A stretch of DNA of 43,445 bases from Ktedonobacterales bacterium (GTDB lineage Bacteria; Chloroflexota; Ktedonobacteria; Ktedonobacterales; DATBGS01). The stretch covers positions 1-43,445 of the forward strand of contig DATBHW010000024.1 in the NCBI GenBank assembly GCA_036557285.1. The letters are read 5' to 3'. The notes under the pieces are model-generated. The model ran no database searches. It saw only the letters and a program-made list of their open reading frames with translations, and was not told the DNA's origin. The position numbers were made by a program, and so were the translations under genes. This document shows positions 23,219 through 31,092 of the stretch, piece by piece (position 1 is the first letter of the stretch; every line of letters starts with the position of its first letter).

Positions 23219-23770
23219 ATGCGTGGAGCCTTTCGGGAGCGGTGGTATGTGTATGTCGCCTGGCTCGGTTCAGGCGTGTCGGGCATTCGGCCCGAGGAAG
23301 TGCGGCGGACGGTGGGGCCGGTGTGGGCGCTGCTGCCGCTGGCGCGGCAGGTGGCCCAGGCGCTTGGCCCCTGGCTGGCGGCGCTGCTGGCGGCGCGCCA
23401 GGGGCGCGGACTGGCGGCGCTGAGCGCCGAGGACGAGCAGGAAGTGGCGGAGGTGTTCGCAGAAGAGACGCGGCTGCGGCCCTTCGAGCGGCAGGAGGCG
23501 TGGCGCAGCGACGCCTGGCTGGGGTGGCTGCTGGTGGGGGAACTGCGGCGGCTGGCGCAACTGGCCGAAGCGCCAGAAGCGACGATGCGGCGGCCCGGCT
23601 GGCTGGCGTGGGAAGTGCGCTACTGGGCGCTGGCGGTGAGCCTGGTGCGCATCGGGCAGGTGTATGGCGCGCTGGAGCAGCGGGAGGGAGTGGAGGCGGC
23701 GCAGGGGATATTCAAGGGGGCGCTGGCGCGGGTCTGGCGGCAGGCTGTGCAGACGGAACGGGCCGCCTGA
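23219..23770 (+). CDS. Unrecognised helical protein
   Basis: The 183-residue protein is not recognised. It is very rich in Ala, Arg, Glu, Leu and Trp and predicted to be almost entirely alpha-helical, with amphipathic or weakly hydrophobic stretches (VGPVWALLPLARQVAQALGPWLAALLAA) and a central acidic region (LSAEDEQEVAEVFAEETRLRPFERQEAW). The start at 23219 follows AAGGAG with 8-nt spacing. GC content is clearly higher than in adjacent genes, and an overlapping +1-shifted frame of similar length exists, but only this frame has a ribosome site and a normal amino-acid composition. It is preceded by about 240 GC-rich bases and the candidate structured RNA. Confidence 0.6.
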   Translation: MRGAFRERWYVYVAWLGSGVSGIRPEEVRRTVGPVWALLPLARQVAQALGPWLAALLAARQGRGLAALSAEDEQEVAEVFAEETRLRPFERQEAWRSDAWLGWLLVGELRRLAQLAEAPEATMRRPGWLAWEVRYWALAVSLVRIGQVYGALEQREGVEAAQGIFKGALARVWRQAVQTERAA

Positions 23771-23777
23771 GCGGCGG

Positions 23778-23806
23778 TTGACTTTTGGCGCGCGCAATGC
23801 TATCGT
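23778..23806 (+). promoter_or_regulatory. Promoter of the 23900 gene
   Basis: TTGACT (23778-23783), a 17-nt spacer and TATCGT (23801-23806) form a plausible promoter. Transcription from about 23813 would give a leader of about 87 nt that contains the hairpin at 23838-23865. Confidence 0.6.
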
Positions 23807-23837
23807 GAGAAGGCGGCTTGCGCGTAGATGAACCGAT

Positions 23838-23865
23838 GCCTGGGAGTCTGTGTCGTCTCCCAGGC
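23838..23865 (+). terminator. Leader hairpin with attenuator-like T run
   Basis: GCCTGGGAG (23838-23846) pairs perfectly with CTCCCAGGC (23857-23865) around a 10-base loop. The run CTCTTTT begins about 8 bases later. It lies between a promoter and the next ATG, so it could act as an attenuator; it could equally be a late terminator of the gene before. Confidence 0.5.
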
Positions 23866-23899
23866 GTGTATACTCTTTTGAGCCAGGGTTACAGAAGCC

Positions 23900-24316
23900 A
23901 TGACAGACCACGAACCAGAAGTATTTGAGTCGGAAGCCGGGCAGGAGATTGACGAGGCCGAGCGGCAGGCGCGGCGCGAGAACGCGAAGCGTGTCTTGCA
24001 AGAGAGCGGCTGCGCGGCTATGCTGCGCACGTTGAATCGAGAGCAGTTGAAGGGGCGCGGCTTCTTCGATGAGTATGATTCTGGCGTTATTTTTAAGTGG
24101 GGGAACTGGTCCACCCGGCGGCATGTCTGGGTGGACATCCAGGGGGACGCCATTCGTTTTCGGCTCCTGCCGCATCGTAAATGCCAGGCGGCGGTCCCCG
24201 TCTGCGACGGGGAATATCATACGCTGCTGCGGGAGCATTGGCAGAAGCGGGAGGTTCTCAAGGAGGAACTGGCAAAAAACTTCGCCAGGCCGGTAGCAGA
24301 GCCATCTGCTGATTAA
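23900..24316 (+). CDS. Unrecognised small acidic protein
   Basis: The 138-residue soluble protein is of unrecognised family. The N-terminal 50 residues are charged and helical (EIDEAERQARRENAKRVLQES). The middle has beta-like and aromatic content (GFFDEYDSGVIFKWGNWSTRRHVWVDIQGDAIRFRLLPHRKC), and a helix closes it. There are three cysteines but no metal-binding pair. The ribosome site (AGG at about 15 nt, AGAAG at 5 nt) is weak. It has a possible own promoter and a leader hairpin. The coding frame is supported by composition and length; function unknown. Confidence 0.6.
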   Translation: MTDHEPEVFESEAGQEIDEAERQARRENAKRVLQESGCAAMLRTLNREQLKGRGFFDEYDSGVIFKWGNWSTRRHVWVDIQGDAIRFRLLPHRKCQAAVPVCDGEYHTLLREHWQKREVLKEELAKNFARPVAEPSAD

Positions 24317-24385
24317 CCGCCACCCACTCGCTCATCCACAGCCACGTATTCAGACTCGTAATTCATACCAGGGAAAGGGAGACTT

Positions 24386-25264
24386 ATGGCGACGAAGCGC
24401 CGGTTGAGTTTTGGCATCAAGACCGCGCCTATGCACTCCACCTATGAGGAGATGCTGGTTGTCTGGCGCGAGGCGGATGCGCTGCCGATTTTTGAGCATG
24501 CCTGGCTGTTCGATCACTTCATCCCGATTGCGGGTGATACGTCTGGCCCCTGTCTGGAAGGCTGGACGCTGCTGGCGGCCTATGCGGCGCAGACGGAGCG
24601 GCTGCGCGTGGGGCTGATGGTTGCGGGCAATACCTACCGGCATCCGGCGGTGCTGGCGAATATGGGCGCGACCATTGATATTATTTCGGGTGGACGCATG
24701 GATTTTGGCATCGGGGCAGGCTGGAACGAGCTAGAACATACCGCTTATGGCATCCCGCTTTACAGGCCGGGCGAGCGGATTGCCCGGCTGGCGGAAGCCT
24801 GCGAGGTCGTCCGGTTCATGTGGACCGAAGAAGCGCCCGATTTTGAGGGCCGCTATTATCAACTCAAAGGGGCGCGCTGCGAGCCAAAGCCGGTGCAGAA
24901 GCCCTATCCACCGTTTGTGATCGGCGGCAGCGGCGAGCAAAAGACGCTGCGCGTGGTGGCGCAGTACGCCGACATCTGGAACTTTGGCGGCGGGCCGGTA
25001 GAGGATTTTGTGCATAAAAGTCAAGTGTTGGATGGACATTGCGCGGCGGTTGGGCGCGATCCGGTCAGCATCGAGCGTTCGGTGCAGTATCGGGTAGCTC
25101 CTGACGCTGATCTGGGCGCTGTACGCAGTACGCTGCGCAGCTATATCGAGGCAGGGGCGACGCATATCATCCCCTATCTGACCCCGCCATACCTTGCAGG
25201 CTTTGCCAGCCGACTGGCGCATGAAGTGGCCGAGCCGCTGAAGGCGGAGTTTGCTGACGCTTAA
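24386..25264 (+). CDS. LLM-class F420-dependent oxidoreductase
   Basis: The 292-residue protein is a luciferase-like monooxygenase-fold TIM barrel of the F420-dependent branch. Diagnostic features are FGIKTAP at the first strand, EHAWLFDHFIPI, RLRVGLMVAGNTYRHPAVLANMGATIDIISGGRMDFGIGAGWNELEH (the cofactor-binding region with the GIGAGW motif) and PFVIGGSGEQKTLRVVAQYADIWN. Members transfer hydride to or from deazaflavin F420, which implies that the organism makes F420. The substrate is unknown. AAGGGAGA precedes the ATG. The S9 peptidase gene follows after 70 bases. Confidence 0.92.
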   Translation: MATKRRLSFGIKTAPMHSTYEEMLVVWREADALPIFEHAWLFDHFIPIAGDTSGPCLEGWTLLAAYAAQTERLRVGLMVAGNTYRHPAVLANMGATIDIISGGRMDFGIGAGWNELEHTAYGIPLYRPGERIARLAEACEVVRFMWTEEAPDFEGRYYQLKGARCEPKPVQKPYPPFVIGGSGEQKTLRVVAQYADIWNFGGGPVEDFVHKSQVLDGHCAAVGRDPVSIERSVQYRVAPDADLGAVRSTLRSYIEAGATHIIPYLTPPYLAGFASRLAHEVAEPLKAEFADA

Positions 25265-25334
25265 AACCGCCAGGGTGGGCGGAGGTAATATCGCTGGATT
25301 CGTAGGATCAAGATAACACAGAATTAGGAGCAGT

Positions 25335-27377
25335 ATGAGCCGAGGAATCACCGCAGAAGACCTGTATCGCTGGAAGTGGGTCAGCGATCCGCAAATCTCA
25401 CCGGATGGCAAGCGCATCGCCTATGTGCTCAAGACGGTTGACCAGGAAGCCGGGGAGTATCGCCACGCCATCTGGATGGTACCCACAGATGGCAAGATTG
25501 GCGATGCGCGCCGCTTCACGTTTGGCCTCAAGAGTGACCGCTCTCCAGGCTGGTCGCCAGACGGCAAATGGCTGGCGTTTGTCTCGGACCGCGAGGGCGC
25601 GAGCGGCAAAGACAGCAAGGAAGAGAAAGAGAAGGGCAGAGGCAAGCCGCAAATCTGGCTGATTCCGGCGGATGGTGGCGAGGCGCGCCAGGTGACGTTT
25701 ATGAAGCACGGGGCGGATAGCCCTGTCTGGTCGCCGGATGGCCGCGCGCTGACCTTCACAGCACAGACGGGCGGCGAAGATGAGCCAGAGGAGAAAGATG
25801 GGAAGAAGACGCCCAGGGCGCGCAAGATTGATCGCCTTGCCTATAAACTGGATGGGACCGGCTGGACGTATGAACGGCGCACGCATATCTTTCTGATCAC
25901 GCCGGAGGGTGGCGAGCCGCGCCAGTTGACCGACGGCGATTGGGATGATGGCGATGTCGCCTGGTCGCCCGATGGACAGATGATCGCCTTTTCGTCTGAT
26001 CGCTCTGAGGACCGCTGGGCGTGGCCTGCGGGCGACATCTGGGTGATGTCAGTGACAGGCGGGGAGCCGCGCAGCCTGACCGATGACGACAAGATCGTCG
26101 CTGGCGCGCCGGGCTGGTCGCCGGATGGCAAAACGATTGCGTTTTTGGGGCAGCCTCAGAAGAAGTCGGGCGGGCATATGGATGTCTACAGCGTGCCGGT
26201 CCATCGGGACGACGGCGCGCCGACGCAGTATCGCTCGCTGAGCGATGATTTTATCGGCAATTGCCAGGATTCGATTGGCGACGATATGCGCGAGGGACAC
26301 GGGCGTCCGGCTCCCATGTGGTCGCCCGATGGCAGCACGCTCTATTTTATGGCCGAGGTACGCGGCAGCAGCCATGTCTTCTCGATGCCTGCAACGGGCG
26401 GCGCGCCCATACAGATCACGCTGGGCGAGCAGCACCTGCTCGATTTCACGATGGACCCGACGCGCCAGCGGCTGGGCCTGGCGATTGCGGCATACGATCA
26501 TCCGGGCGATATTTTCACGCTGACGATTGCCGAGCCAGCGCCGCGTCGGCTGACCGAGGTCAACGCGGATTTCTTGAGCGAGATTTACATTGCTAAGCCG
26601 GAGCGGCTGGAGTTCAAGGGGGCAGCGGGGTGGAGCGTGGAAGGCTGGATACTCAAGCCGCAGGGCTTTGACCCGTCGAAGAAATATCCGATGATTCTGG
26701 AGATTCACGGCGGGCCAAACACGGCGTATGGCTATACCTTCCACCAAGAGTTTCAGATGCACTGTGGCAAGGGCTATGTGGTGCTGTATACGAATCCTCG
26801 CGGCAGCACAGGCTATGGGCGCGAGTTCAGCGTGGCAGTGCGTGGCAGGTGGGGCGAGGAAGATTATGAGGATGTCATGAGCGGCGTTGAGGCGCTGCTG
26901 CAACAGGGCTACATTGACGAGACACGCCTGGGGGTGACGGGCGGCAGCTATGGCGGCTTCATGACCAACTGGATCGTGGGTCATACAGACCGCTTCAAGG
27001 CGGCGGTGACGCAGCGCAGCGTCGTCAATCTTGCGTCTTTTTTTGGCTCCGCCGATATTGGCTGGGACTTCGCCGACGATCATTTCGAAACGACGCCCTG
27101 GGATGATCCGCAGCGTTATGCGTTCCATTCACCGCTCACCTACGTCGGAAATATCAAGACGCCGCTCTTGATTCTGCACAGCGAGCAAGACCTGCGCTGC
27201 CCAATTGAGCAGGCAGAGCAACTCTGGACGGCGCTGAAGTATCTCAAGCGCGAAGTGGAGTTTGTGCGTTTTGAGGGGCAGAGTCACGGGTTGTCGCGCT
27301 TCGGGCATCCGAAGCTGCGCGTGGAACGCTTGAATTTGATTGCTGAATGGTTCGAGAGATATATGCCCGCGAAATAG
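25335..27377 (+). CDS. S9-family prolyl oligopeptidase / acylaminoacyl-peptidase-like enzyme
   Basis: A 680-residue serine peptidase. The N-terminal beta-propeller (about 20-400) shows repeated WSPDGK-type blades (PGWSPDGKWLAF, PVWSPDGRALTF, VAWSPDGQMIAF, PGWSPDGKTIAF, PMWSPDGSTLYF). The alpha/beta-hydrolase domain (about 420-680) has the catalytic Ser538 in GGSYGG, Asp619 in LHSEQDLRCP and His651 in GQSHG, spaced as in clan SC. LEIHGGPNTAYG gives the oxyanion HGGP motif. It lacks a signal peptide, so it acts on short peptides in the cytosol. A Lys/Glu-rich insert at about 94-107 (SKEEKEKGRGK) is an exposed loop. AGGAG lies just before the ATG. A perfect palindrome overlaps the stop. Confidence 0.95.
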   Translation: MSRGITAEDLYRWKWVSDPQISPDGKRIAYVLKTVDQEAGEYRHAIWMVPTDGKIGDARRFTFGLKSDRSPGWSPDGKWLAFVSDREGASGKDSKEEKEKGRGKPQIWLIPADGGEARQVTFMKHGADSPVWSPDGRALTFTAQTGGEDEPEEKDGKKTPRARKIDRLAYKLDGTGWTYERRTHIFLITPEGGEPRQLTDGDWDDGDVAWSPDGQMIAFSSDRSEDRWAWPAGDIWVMSVTGGEPRSLTDDDKIVAGAPGWSPDGKTIAFLGQPQKKSGGHMDVYSVPVHRDDGAPTQYRSLSDDFIGNCQDSIGDDMREGHGRPAPMWSPDGSTLYFMAEVRGSSHVFSMPATGGAPIQITLGEQHLLDFTMDPTRQRLGLAIAAYDHPGDIFTLTIAEPAPRRLTEVNADFLSEIYIAKPERLEFKGAAGWSVEGWILKPQGFDPSKKYPMILEIHGGPNTAYGYTFHQEFQMHCGKGYVVLYTNPRGSTGYGREFSVAVRGRWGEEDYEDVMSGVEALLQQGYIDETRLGVTGGSYGGFMTNWIVGHTDRFKAAVTQRSVVNLASFFGSADIGWDFADDHFETTPWDDPQRYAFHSPLTYVGNIKTPLLILHSEQDLRCPIEQAEQLWTALKYLKREVEFVRFEGQSHGLSRFGHPKLRVERLNLIAEWFERYMPAK

Positions 27378-27399
27378 CTGGCGGTTGCAACCGCCAGCT
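27376..27399. terminator. Perfect 24-base palindrome at the end of the S9 peptidase gene
   Basis: 12-base arms meet without a spacer (AGCTGGCGGTTG and its complement). The palindrome begins inside the stop codon. As RNA it forms a 10-bp stem with a 4-base loop, but only GAAAATCTTG follows, so termination would be weak. It might instead protect the 3' end or bind a dimeric protein. Confidence 0.5.
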
Positions 27400-27425
27400 T
27401 GAAAATCTTGTCCTTGGAGGTCGTC

Positions 27426-28976
27426 ATGGTGGATGGGGCTGATGAGCGCGAGGGGCCGCCTGAAGCTGCGGCGGGCGTGGCGCCAGAGCCTGAAGAGCGC
27501 GGCGCGCCAGAACAAGCCCTGAGCGCCACTCAGGCAGTGACCGAAGATCAGGCGAATGAAGTGACCTGGCAGGCGACTCAGCCAATCCTCCCAACCGTGG
27601 GGGAACGCTCAGCAGAGGGCGATCTGGACCAGACCTTGCCGGATGCTCGTATGCGCCAACTGCGAGAGCAGGCGGAGGAAGAGGCTCGCCTGCTCCGCCA
27701 GGTCTTAGGAAATCGCCTGGGAACACCAGATCGCGCGCAAGATGAACTGTCGCAGGTGGTCTCGCGCGATACCGTGCTGCGGCTGCTGGGCGAACGAGTG
27801 ACGCAGGCCCAGCCACCGGCGCTGCTGGCTATCTGGCGGCATGAGGTGCGCATGGCGCACTGGCGCGCGTTTGGCGGGCTGGAAGATTGGTCAGCGCCGG
27901 TCAGCCGCGCCTGGGAGCGCACCGAGCAGCAGCTTGAAGGGCTGTTTGAGCAGCTTGAGCGTTGGCTGCCAGATCATCCCTATGTTGATGAAATCATCAA
28001 TCTGGCCGAGGATGTACACGGCCCGCCGCGCTGGTTCCGGCGCTTCTTGCTGAAGAGTGAACGCTCTTTTTCCAGGTGGTTGCAGCCGGTGATGGAGAGC
28101 GAAGAGGTGGTGGTAGATGTGGTGGCGCTGACGCGCTACGCTACCGATGAGCTTGAGCATGCCGTTCCCTGGTTTACGCTGCAACGGGCAGTGCTGGAGA
28201 CAGAGGTGCAGCCGGATCAGGCGCAGTTGATCGAACTGCTGGGTGGCGTGCGCGCCATTGTTGAACTAGTCCGCGAGGCGTTTGGCGGGCGCAATAAAGA
28301 GCTTCGTATCCTGGGGCTGTTGTCGGGCGCATCAGGCGGGGGCCGCATGGAGCTTGAACTGGCCCGTCGGCTCGGCAAGGATTGGCGTCTGCATATCCAG
28401 GCGACTGACGCCGATTCGCTGACGGCGCTGCGCTCTCTGGCAGGGGCGCGGGTAGCGTTTCGCCAGGCGCAGGCGCGCGGTGAATTGGCTGCCGAATCGT
28501 CTTTCGAGGTTTCCGAGACACGGCCCGCCGACCTTTCGGGCTGGGAGCCAGGGACGTTTGATCTGGTCGTGATGGTAGGCGGCTTGCATCATCTGCGTAT
28601 GACGGACCAGGCGCGCTGTCTGGCGGAGGCGCAGCGCGTGGGCCGCCTGGTGATGGTGTTGGAGCCGCTGTACGGGGAAGAAGAGCGTATGGAGGCGTTT
28701 TGTCGGCGCCTGGTGCGCGCTGGCGAGCAGGAGCCAGCGGCGCTGGCGCAATCTGCTGCCTGGGCCAGACGCACGCGCGGCAGGGGCAGCGAGCGCAGCT
28801 TGCTGCATGCCAGCGGCGCGTATGATGCGCGGGTTTCCTGTGCGCGGGCGCTCAGCGCCGACGAGATGCAGCGCCTGGTGGCGTCCAGCGGCGCAAGCTA
28901 TACGGTGCGCACGCTGGATGAGGGGAGGCCGACGAATCGCCCGCAGTGGTTGGCAGTGGTGGGCAGCAGCGTATAA
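27426..28976 (+). CDS. Large protein with class I SAM-dependent methyltransferase domain
   Basis: The 516-residue protein begins with about 95 acidic, Pro/Ala-rich residues, then a helical region of unknown family (about 95-275). The methyltransferase domain follows from about 280 to 440: ILGLLSGASGGGRMELELARRLG is a variant motif I, IQATDADSLTALRSL gives the acidic end of strand 2, and FDLVVMVGGLHHL is motif post-II. A helical tail of about 70 residues contains an Arg-rich loop. Motif I has GASGGG where G-x-G-x-G is usual, so cofactor binding is likely but not certain. The ATG at 27426 follows TTGGAGG; an earlier in-frame ATG lacks this. No partner gene suggests the substrate. Confidence 0.75.
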   Translation: MVDGADEREGPPEAAAGVAPEPEERGAPEQALSATQAVTEDQANEVTWQATQPILPTVGERSAEGDLDQTLPDARMRQLREQAEEEARLLRQVLGNRLGTPDRAQDELSQVVSRDTVLRLLGERVTQAQPPALLAIWRHEVRMAHWRAFGGLEDWSAPVSRAWERTEQQLEGLFEQLERWLPDHPYVDEIINLAEDVHGPPRWFRRFLLKSERSFSRWLQPVMESEEVVVDVVALTRYATDELEHAVPWFTLQRAVLETEVQPDQAQLIELLGGVRAIVELVREAFGGRNKELRILGLLSGASGGGRMELELARRLGKDWRLHIQATDADSLTALRSLAGARVAFRQAQARGELAAESSFEVSETRPADLSGWEPGTFDLVVMVGGLHHLRMTDQARCLAEAQRVGRLVMVLEPLYGEEERMEAFCRRLVRAGEQEPAALAQSAAWARRTRGRGSERSLLHASGAYDARVSCARALSADEMQRLVASSGASYTVRTLDEGRPTNRPQWLAVVGSSV

Positions 28977-29003
28977 CGGGCGTTTTTAGCTGCCACTCGC
29001 TCA

Positions 29004-29426
29004 TCAGTTGGTGCTGTTGATATTGACGCTTAGCTGCCGGGCGGCTTTCGATTCGCGGCGAACGGCTTTTCCGGCGCGCAGGTTGCGAGCGTTGGCGCGG
29101 TCTTTCTGCGCTTCCAGGTGAACGAGCGGGAAGGGGCGGCTGTAACGCGCCTCGCTGTCTCTGGCCCACTGCTCGGATTGCGCGGCGCGCGCCTCGTAGG
29201 CGCTGGCAAGGAGGTCGCGCTTCTCCTGGTCAGGCAGATCAATGACGAGCAGATAGGCCAGCACAAACTCCGGTTTGCCCTTCTCGCTGTAGACTTGCGC
29301 CAGGTCTGCCGGGTCGGCTCCCCCCTCGATGGATTTCTGTACTAACTCCCGAAAGGTGTCTTTTACCAGGGCGCGGTGCTGGTCATCGAAGCTGGCCGCT
29401 GGTGTGGGCTTTGGTATTTCGGTCAT
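29004..29426 (-). CDS. Unrecognised small charged protein
   Basis: The 140-residue soluble, helical protein is of unrecognised family. Residues 15-100 look like tetratricopeptide-like helices (HRALVKDTFRELVQKSIEGG, PADLAQVYSEKGKPEFVLAYLLV, EKRDLLASAYEARAAQSEQW). The C-terminus is basic (NARNLRAGKAVRRESKAARQ) and could bind nucleic acid. GGGGAAA precedes the ATG at 29426. It is convergent with the methyltransferase gene and divergent from the SMI1/KNR4 gene. Confidence 0.65.
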   Translation of the reverse strand: MTEIPKPTPAASFDDQHRALVKDTFRELVQKSIEGGADPADLAQVYSEKGKPEFVLAYLLVIDLPDQEKRDLLASAYEARAAQSEQWARDSEARYSRPFPLVHLEAQKDRANARNLRAGKAVRRESKAARQLSVNINSTN

Positions 29427-29465
29427 AGGTCGTTTCCCCTGTGTTTTTGCATGTCCTCATTCTCG

Positions 29466-29495
29466 ATGATACCGCATGGCGGCGCAAACGTGCAA
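29466..29495 (-). promoter_or_regulatory. Possible promoter of the 29426 gene
   Basis: On the minus strand TTGCAC (29490-29495), an 18-nt spacer and TATCAT (29466-29471), about 40 bases before the ATG. Each hexamer matches four or five of six positions. Confidence 0.45.
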
Positions 29496-29590
29496 AGGTT
29501 TGCTTCTTCTTGCCATTTTTCTGGCCTCTGTGGAGAAGATGTCATTACCATGATCCCCTGCCTGAAATTTTTATACCGAGGAGGAAGAGC

Positions 29591-30220
29591 ATGCAAACGA
29601 TGGAAGAAGTCTGGAAACGCATCGAAGTCTGGCTTGCCACTCATGCCTCGCACATCTTAGGCTATCTCCAACCAGGGGCTACTGATGAGGAGATTCGCCA
29701 GGCGGAAGTCGTCATGGGGGTTGAGCTTCCAGAGGACGTCAAAGCGTCATATCGCCTCCACAACGGAAGCGCCCATCTTCCGCTGATTGAACGGTTGAGC
29801 CTCAATTCGTTAGAAGAGATGGTTCAGCTTTGGCAGGGGATGAAACGCATCCTAGATGACCAGGATCCAACGGATGAATACATCTTTGGCGTTGATGAAG
29901 AGCAAAGCGACTTGGAACCTCTCCCAGTCAAGGCCGTATGGTGGTGTCCAAAGTGGATTCCTCTGCTGGAGTTTGGGAATGGGGACGGACTCTATGTGGA
30001 CTTAGCCCCTGGCCCAAAAGGACGCAGCGGACAACTCGTTTCGTTCTGGCATGAAGATGCCAGCATGAACGATCTGGTTGCCCCAAGCTGGCAGGCGTAC
30101 TTGTCAGCGTTTGCCGATGATTTAGAGGCTGGAAAGTACTTCATAGACGAGTGGGACGACCTGGCGACGACGGATGATCTCACCCAACAGGCTCGCTGGA
30201 CCTGGGTAGACCGCTACTAA
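29591..30220 (+). CDS. SMI1/KNR4 family protein
   Basis: The 209-residue protein has the SMI1/KNR4 (SUKH) fold: YLQPGATDEEIRQAEVVMGVELPEDVKASYRLHNGS is the family's opening, followed by LIERLSLNSLEEMVQLWQGM and the core WIPLLEFGNGDGLYVDLAPGPKGRSGQLVSFWHED. In bacteria SUKH proteins often act as immunity factors against polymorphic toxins, though many have other roles. No toxin gene is adjacent here. GAGGAGGAA precedes the ATG at 29591, a strong site; an upstream in-frame start at 29441 is rejected. The gene has slightly lower GC than its neighbours. Confidence 0.9.
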   Translation: MQTMEEVWKRIEVWLATHASHILGYLQPGATDEEIRQAEVVMGVELPEDVKASYRLHNGSAHLPLIERLSLNSLEEMVQLWQGMKRILDDQDPTDEYIFGVDEEQSDLEPLPVKAVWWCPKWIPLLEFGNGDGLYVDLAPGPKGRSGQLVSFWHEDASMNDLVAPSWQAYLSAFADDLEAGKYFIDEWDDLATTDDLTQQARWTWVDRY

Positions 30221-30276
30221 CCGTCTCAGCCGTGAATGTGGTATCATCTTGTCTTGCCAGTTACTGGCGCTTTGTT

Positions 30277-30298
30277 AGAGCGCGCCATGACGCGCTCT
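30277..30298 (+). promoter_or_regulatory. Leader hairpin before the HAD-TGT-methyltransferase operon
   Basis: AGAGCGCG (30277-30284) pairs perfectly with CGCGCTCT (30291-30298) around CCATGA. An extended -10-like TGG-TATCAT (30239-30247) lies upstream, so the hairpin would be in the 5' leader about 26 bases before the first ATG. A regulatory role is possible; it might also be a weak terminator of the SMI1 gene. Confidence 0.45.
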
Positions 30299-30324
30299 GT
30301 CTCTGGTAGGAAAGAGGAAAAACT

Positions 30325-31092
30325 ATGGCGCATTGGGCGGTGTTTCTGGATGATGGTGGGGTGATGAACGATAGTCGTTTACGTGGCCCGCAGTGGCGTC
30401 GGCTGGTGGCTGAGTTCTTTGCGCCCCGGCTTGGTGGGGCGCCCGAAGCCTGGGCAGAGGCCAACAGCGCATTTATGGATGCTCTACTTGAGCCGAATGC
30501 CTGGCGCGAGCGTCTCCAGTCGGCTCGTGACTATCAACATTTTGATAGGGCGTATCAGCTTGATTGGTTGAAGGGCATGTGCGCGCTGGTCGGCGTAGAG
30601 GCTCCGACTGATGATGAGTGCTATGAATTGGCTCTCCAGGCGGCAGCCCTCATCACCCGGCAGGTTCGTTCGGCGTTCCCAGGGGTGATAGAAGCGATTC
30701 GCGCGCTGCACCAGCGTGGCTATCCGTTACATACCGCTTCTGGCGAACCCTCTACCGATTTAGCGGGCTACCTGGAAGCGATGGGCGTGCGCGATTGCTT
30801 CCAGCGCCTCTATGGGCCGGACCTTATTAACACCTTCAAGAATGGTCCAGACTATTATGAGCGCCTCTTTGCGGATGCTGGCGTTGATCCTGGCGAAACG
30901 CTGGTGCTTGATGATAGCCCGCAGGCTGCTGCGTGGGCCAGGCGGGCTGGCGCGCACGCCATTCTGGTTGGGCAGGCATCTGCCGGGCAGGATGGTGTGG
31001 CCCACCACATCGCTAGCCTGGCTGAATTACCAGCGATCATTCAGGACATCGAAGATCATCCCTTGAATATATCCTCTTCGGACGCCTCATGA
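30325..31092 (+). CDS. HAD-superfamily hydrolase
   Basis: The 255-residue protein is a haloacid dehalogenase-like hydrolase with a helical cap. Motif I is FLDDGGVMND (D9), motif II TASGEPS near 140, motif III the Lys in FKNGPDYYERL, and motif IV ETLVLDDSPQAAAWA with two Asp for Mg. Motif I reads D-D-G-G-V rather than D-x-D-G-T/V: the acid/base Asp at +2 is replaced by Gly, which would weaken phosphatase activity. The Ser/Gly-rich motif II suggests sugar-phosphate or nucleotide-like phosphatase ancestry. AAGAGGAAAAA precedes the ATG. Its stop overlaps the start of the TGT-like gene (ATGA), so the two are translationally coupled. Confidence 0.88.
   Translation: MAHWAVFLDDGGVMNDSRLRGPQWRRLVAEFFAPRLGGAPEAWAEANSAFMDALLEPNAWRERLQSARDYQHFDRAYQLDWLKGMCALVGVEAPTDDECYELALQAAALITRQVRSAFPGVIEAIRALHQRGYPLHTASGEPSTDLAGYLEAMGVRDCFQRLYGPDLINTFKNGPDYYERLFADAGVDPGETLVLDDSPQAAAWARRAGAHAILVGQASAGQDGVAHHIASLAELPAIIQDIEDHPLNISSSDAS

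Noticed and set aside
23242-23781. Overlapping plus-strand frame in the 23219 gene
   Set aside because: The product is nearly all Gly, Ala and Arg, typical of a shifted frame in GC-rich DNA.
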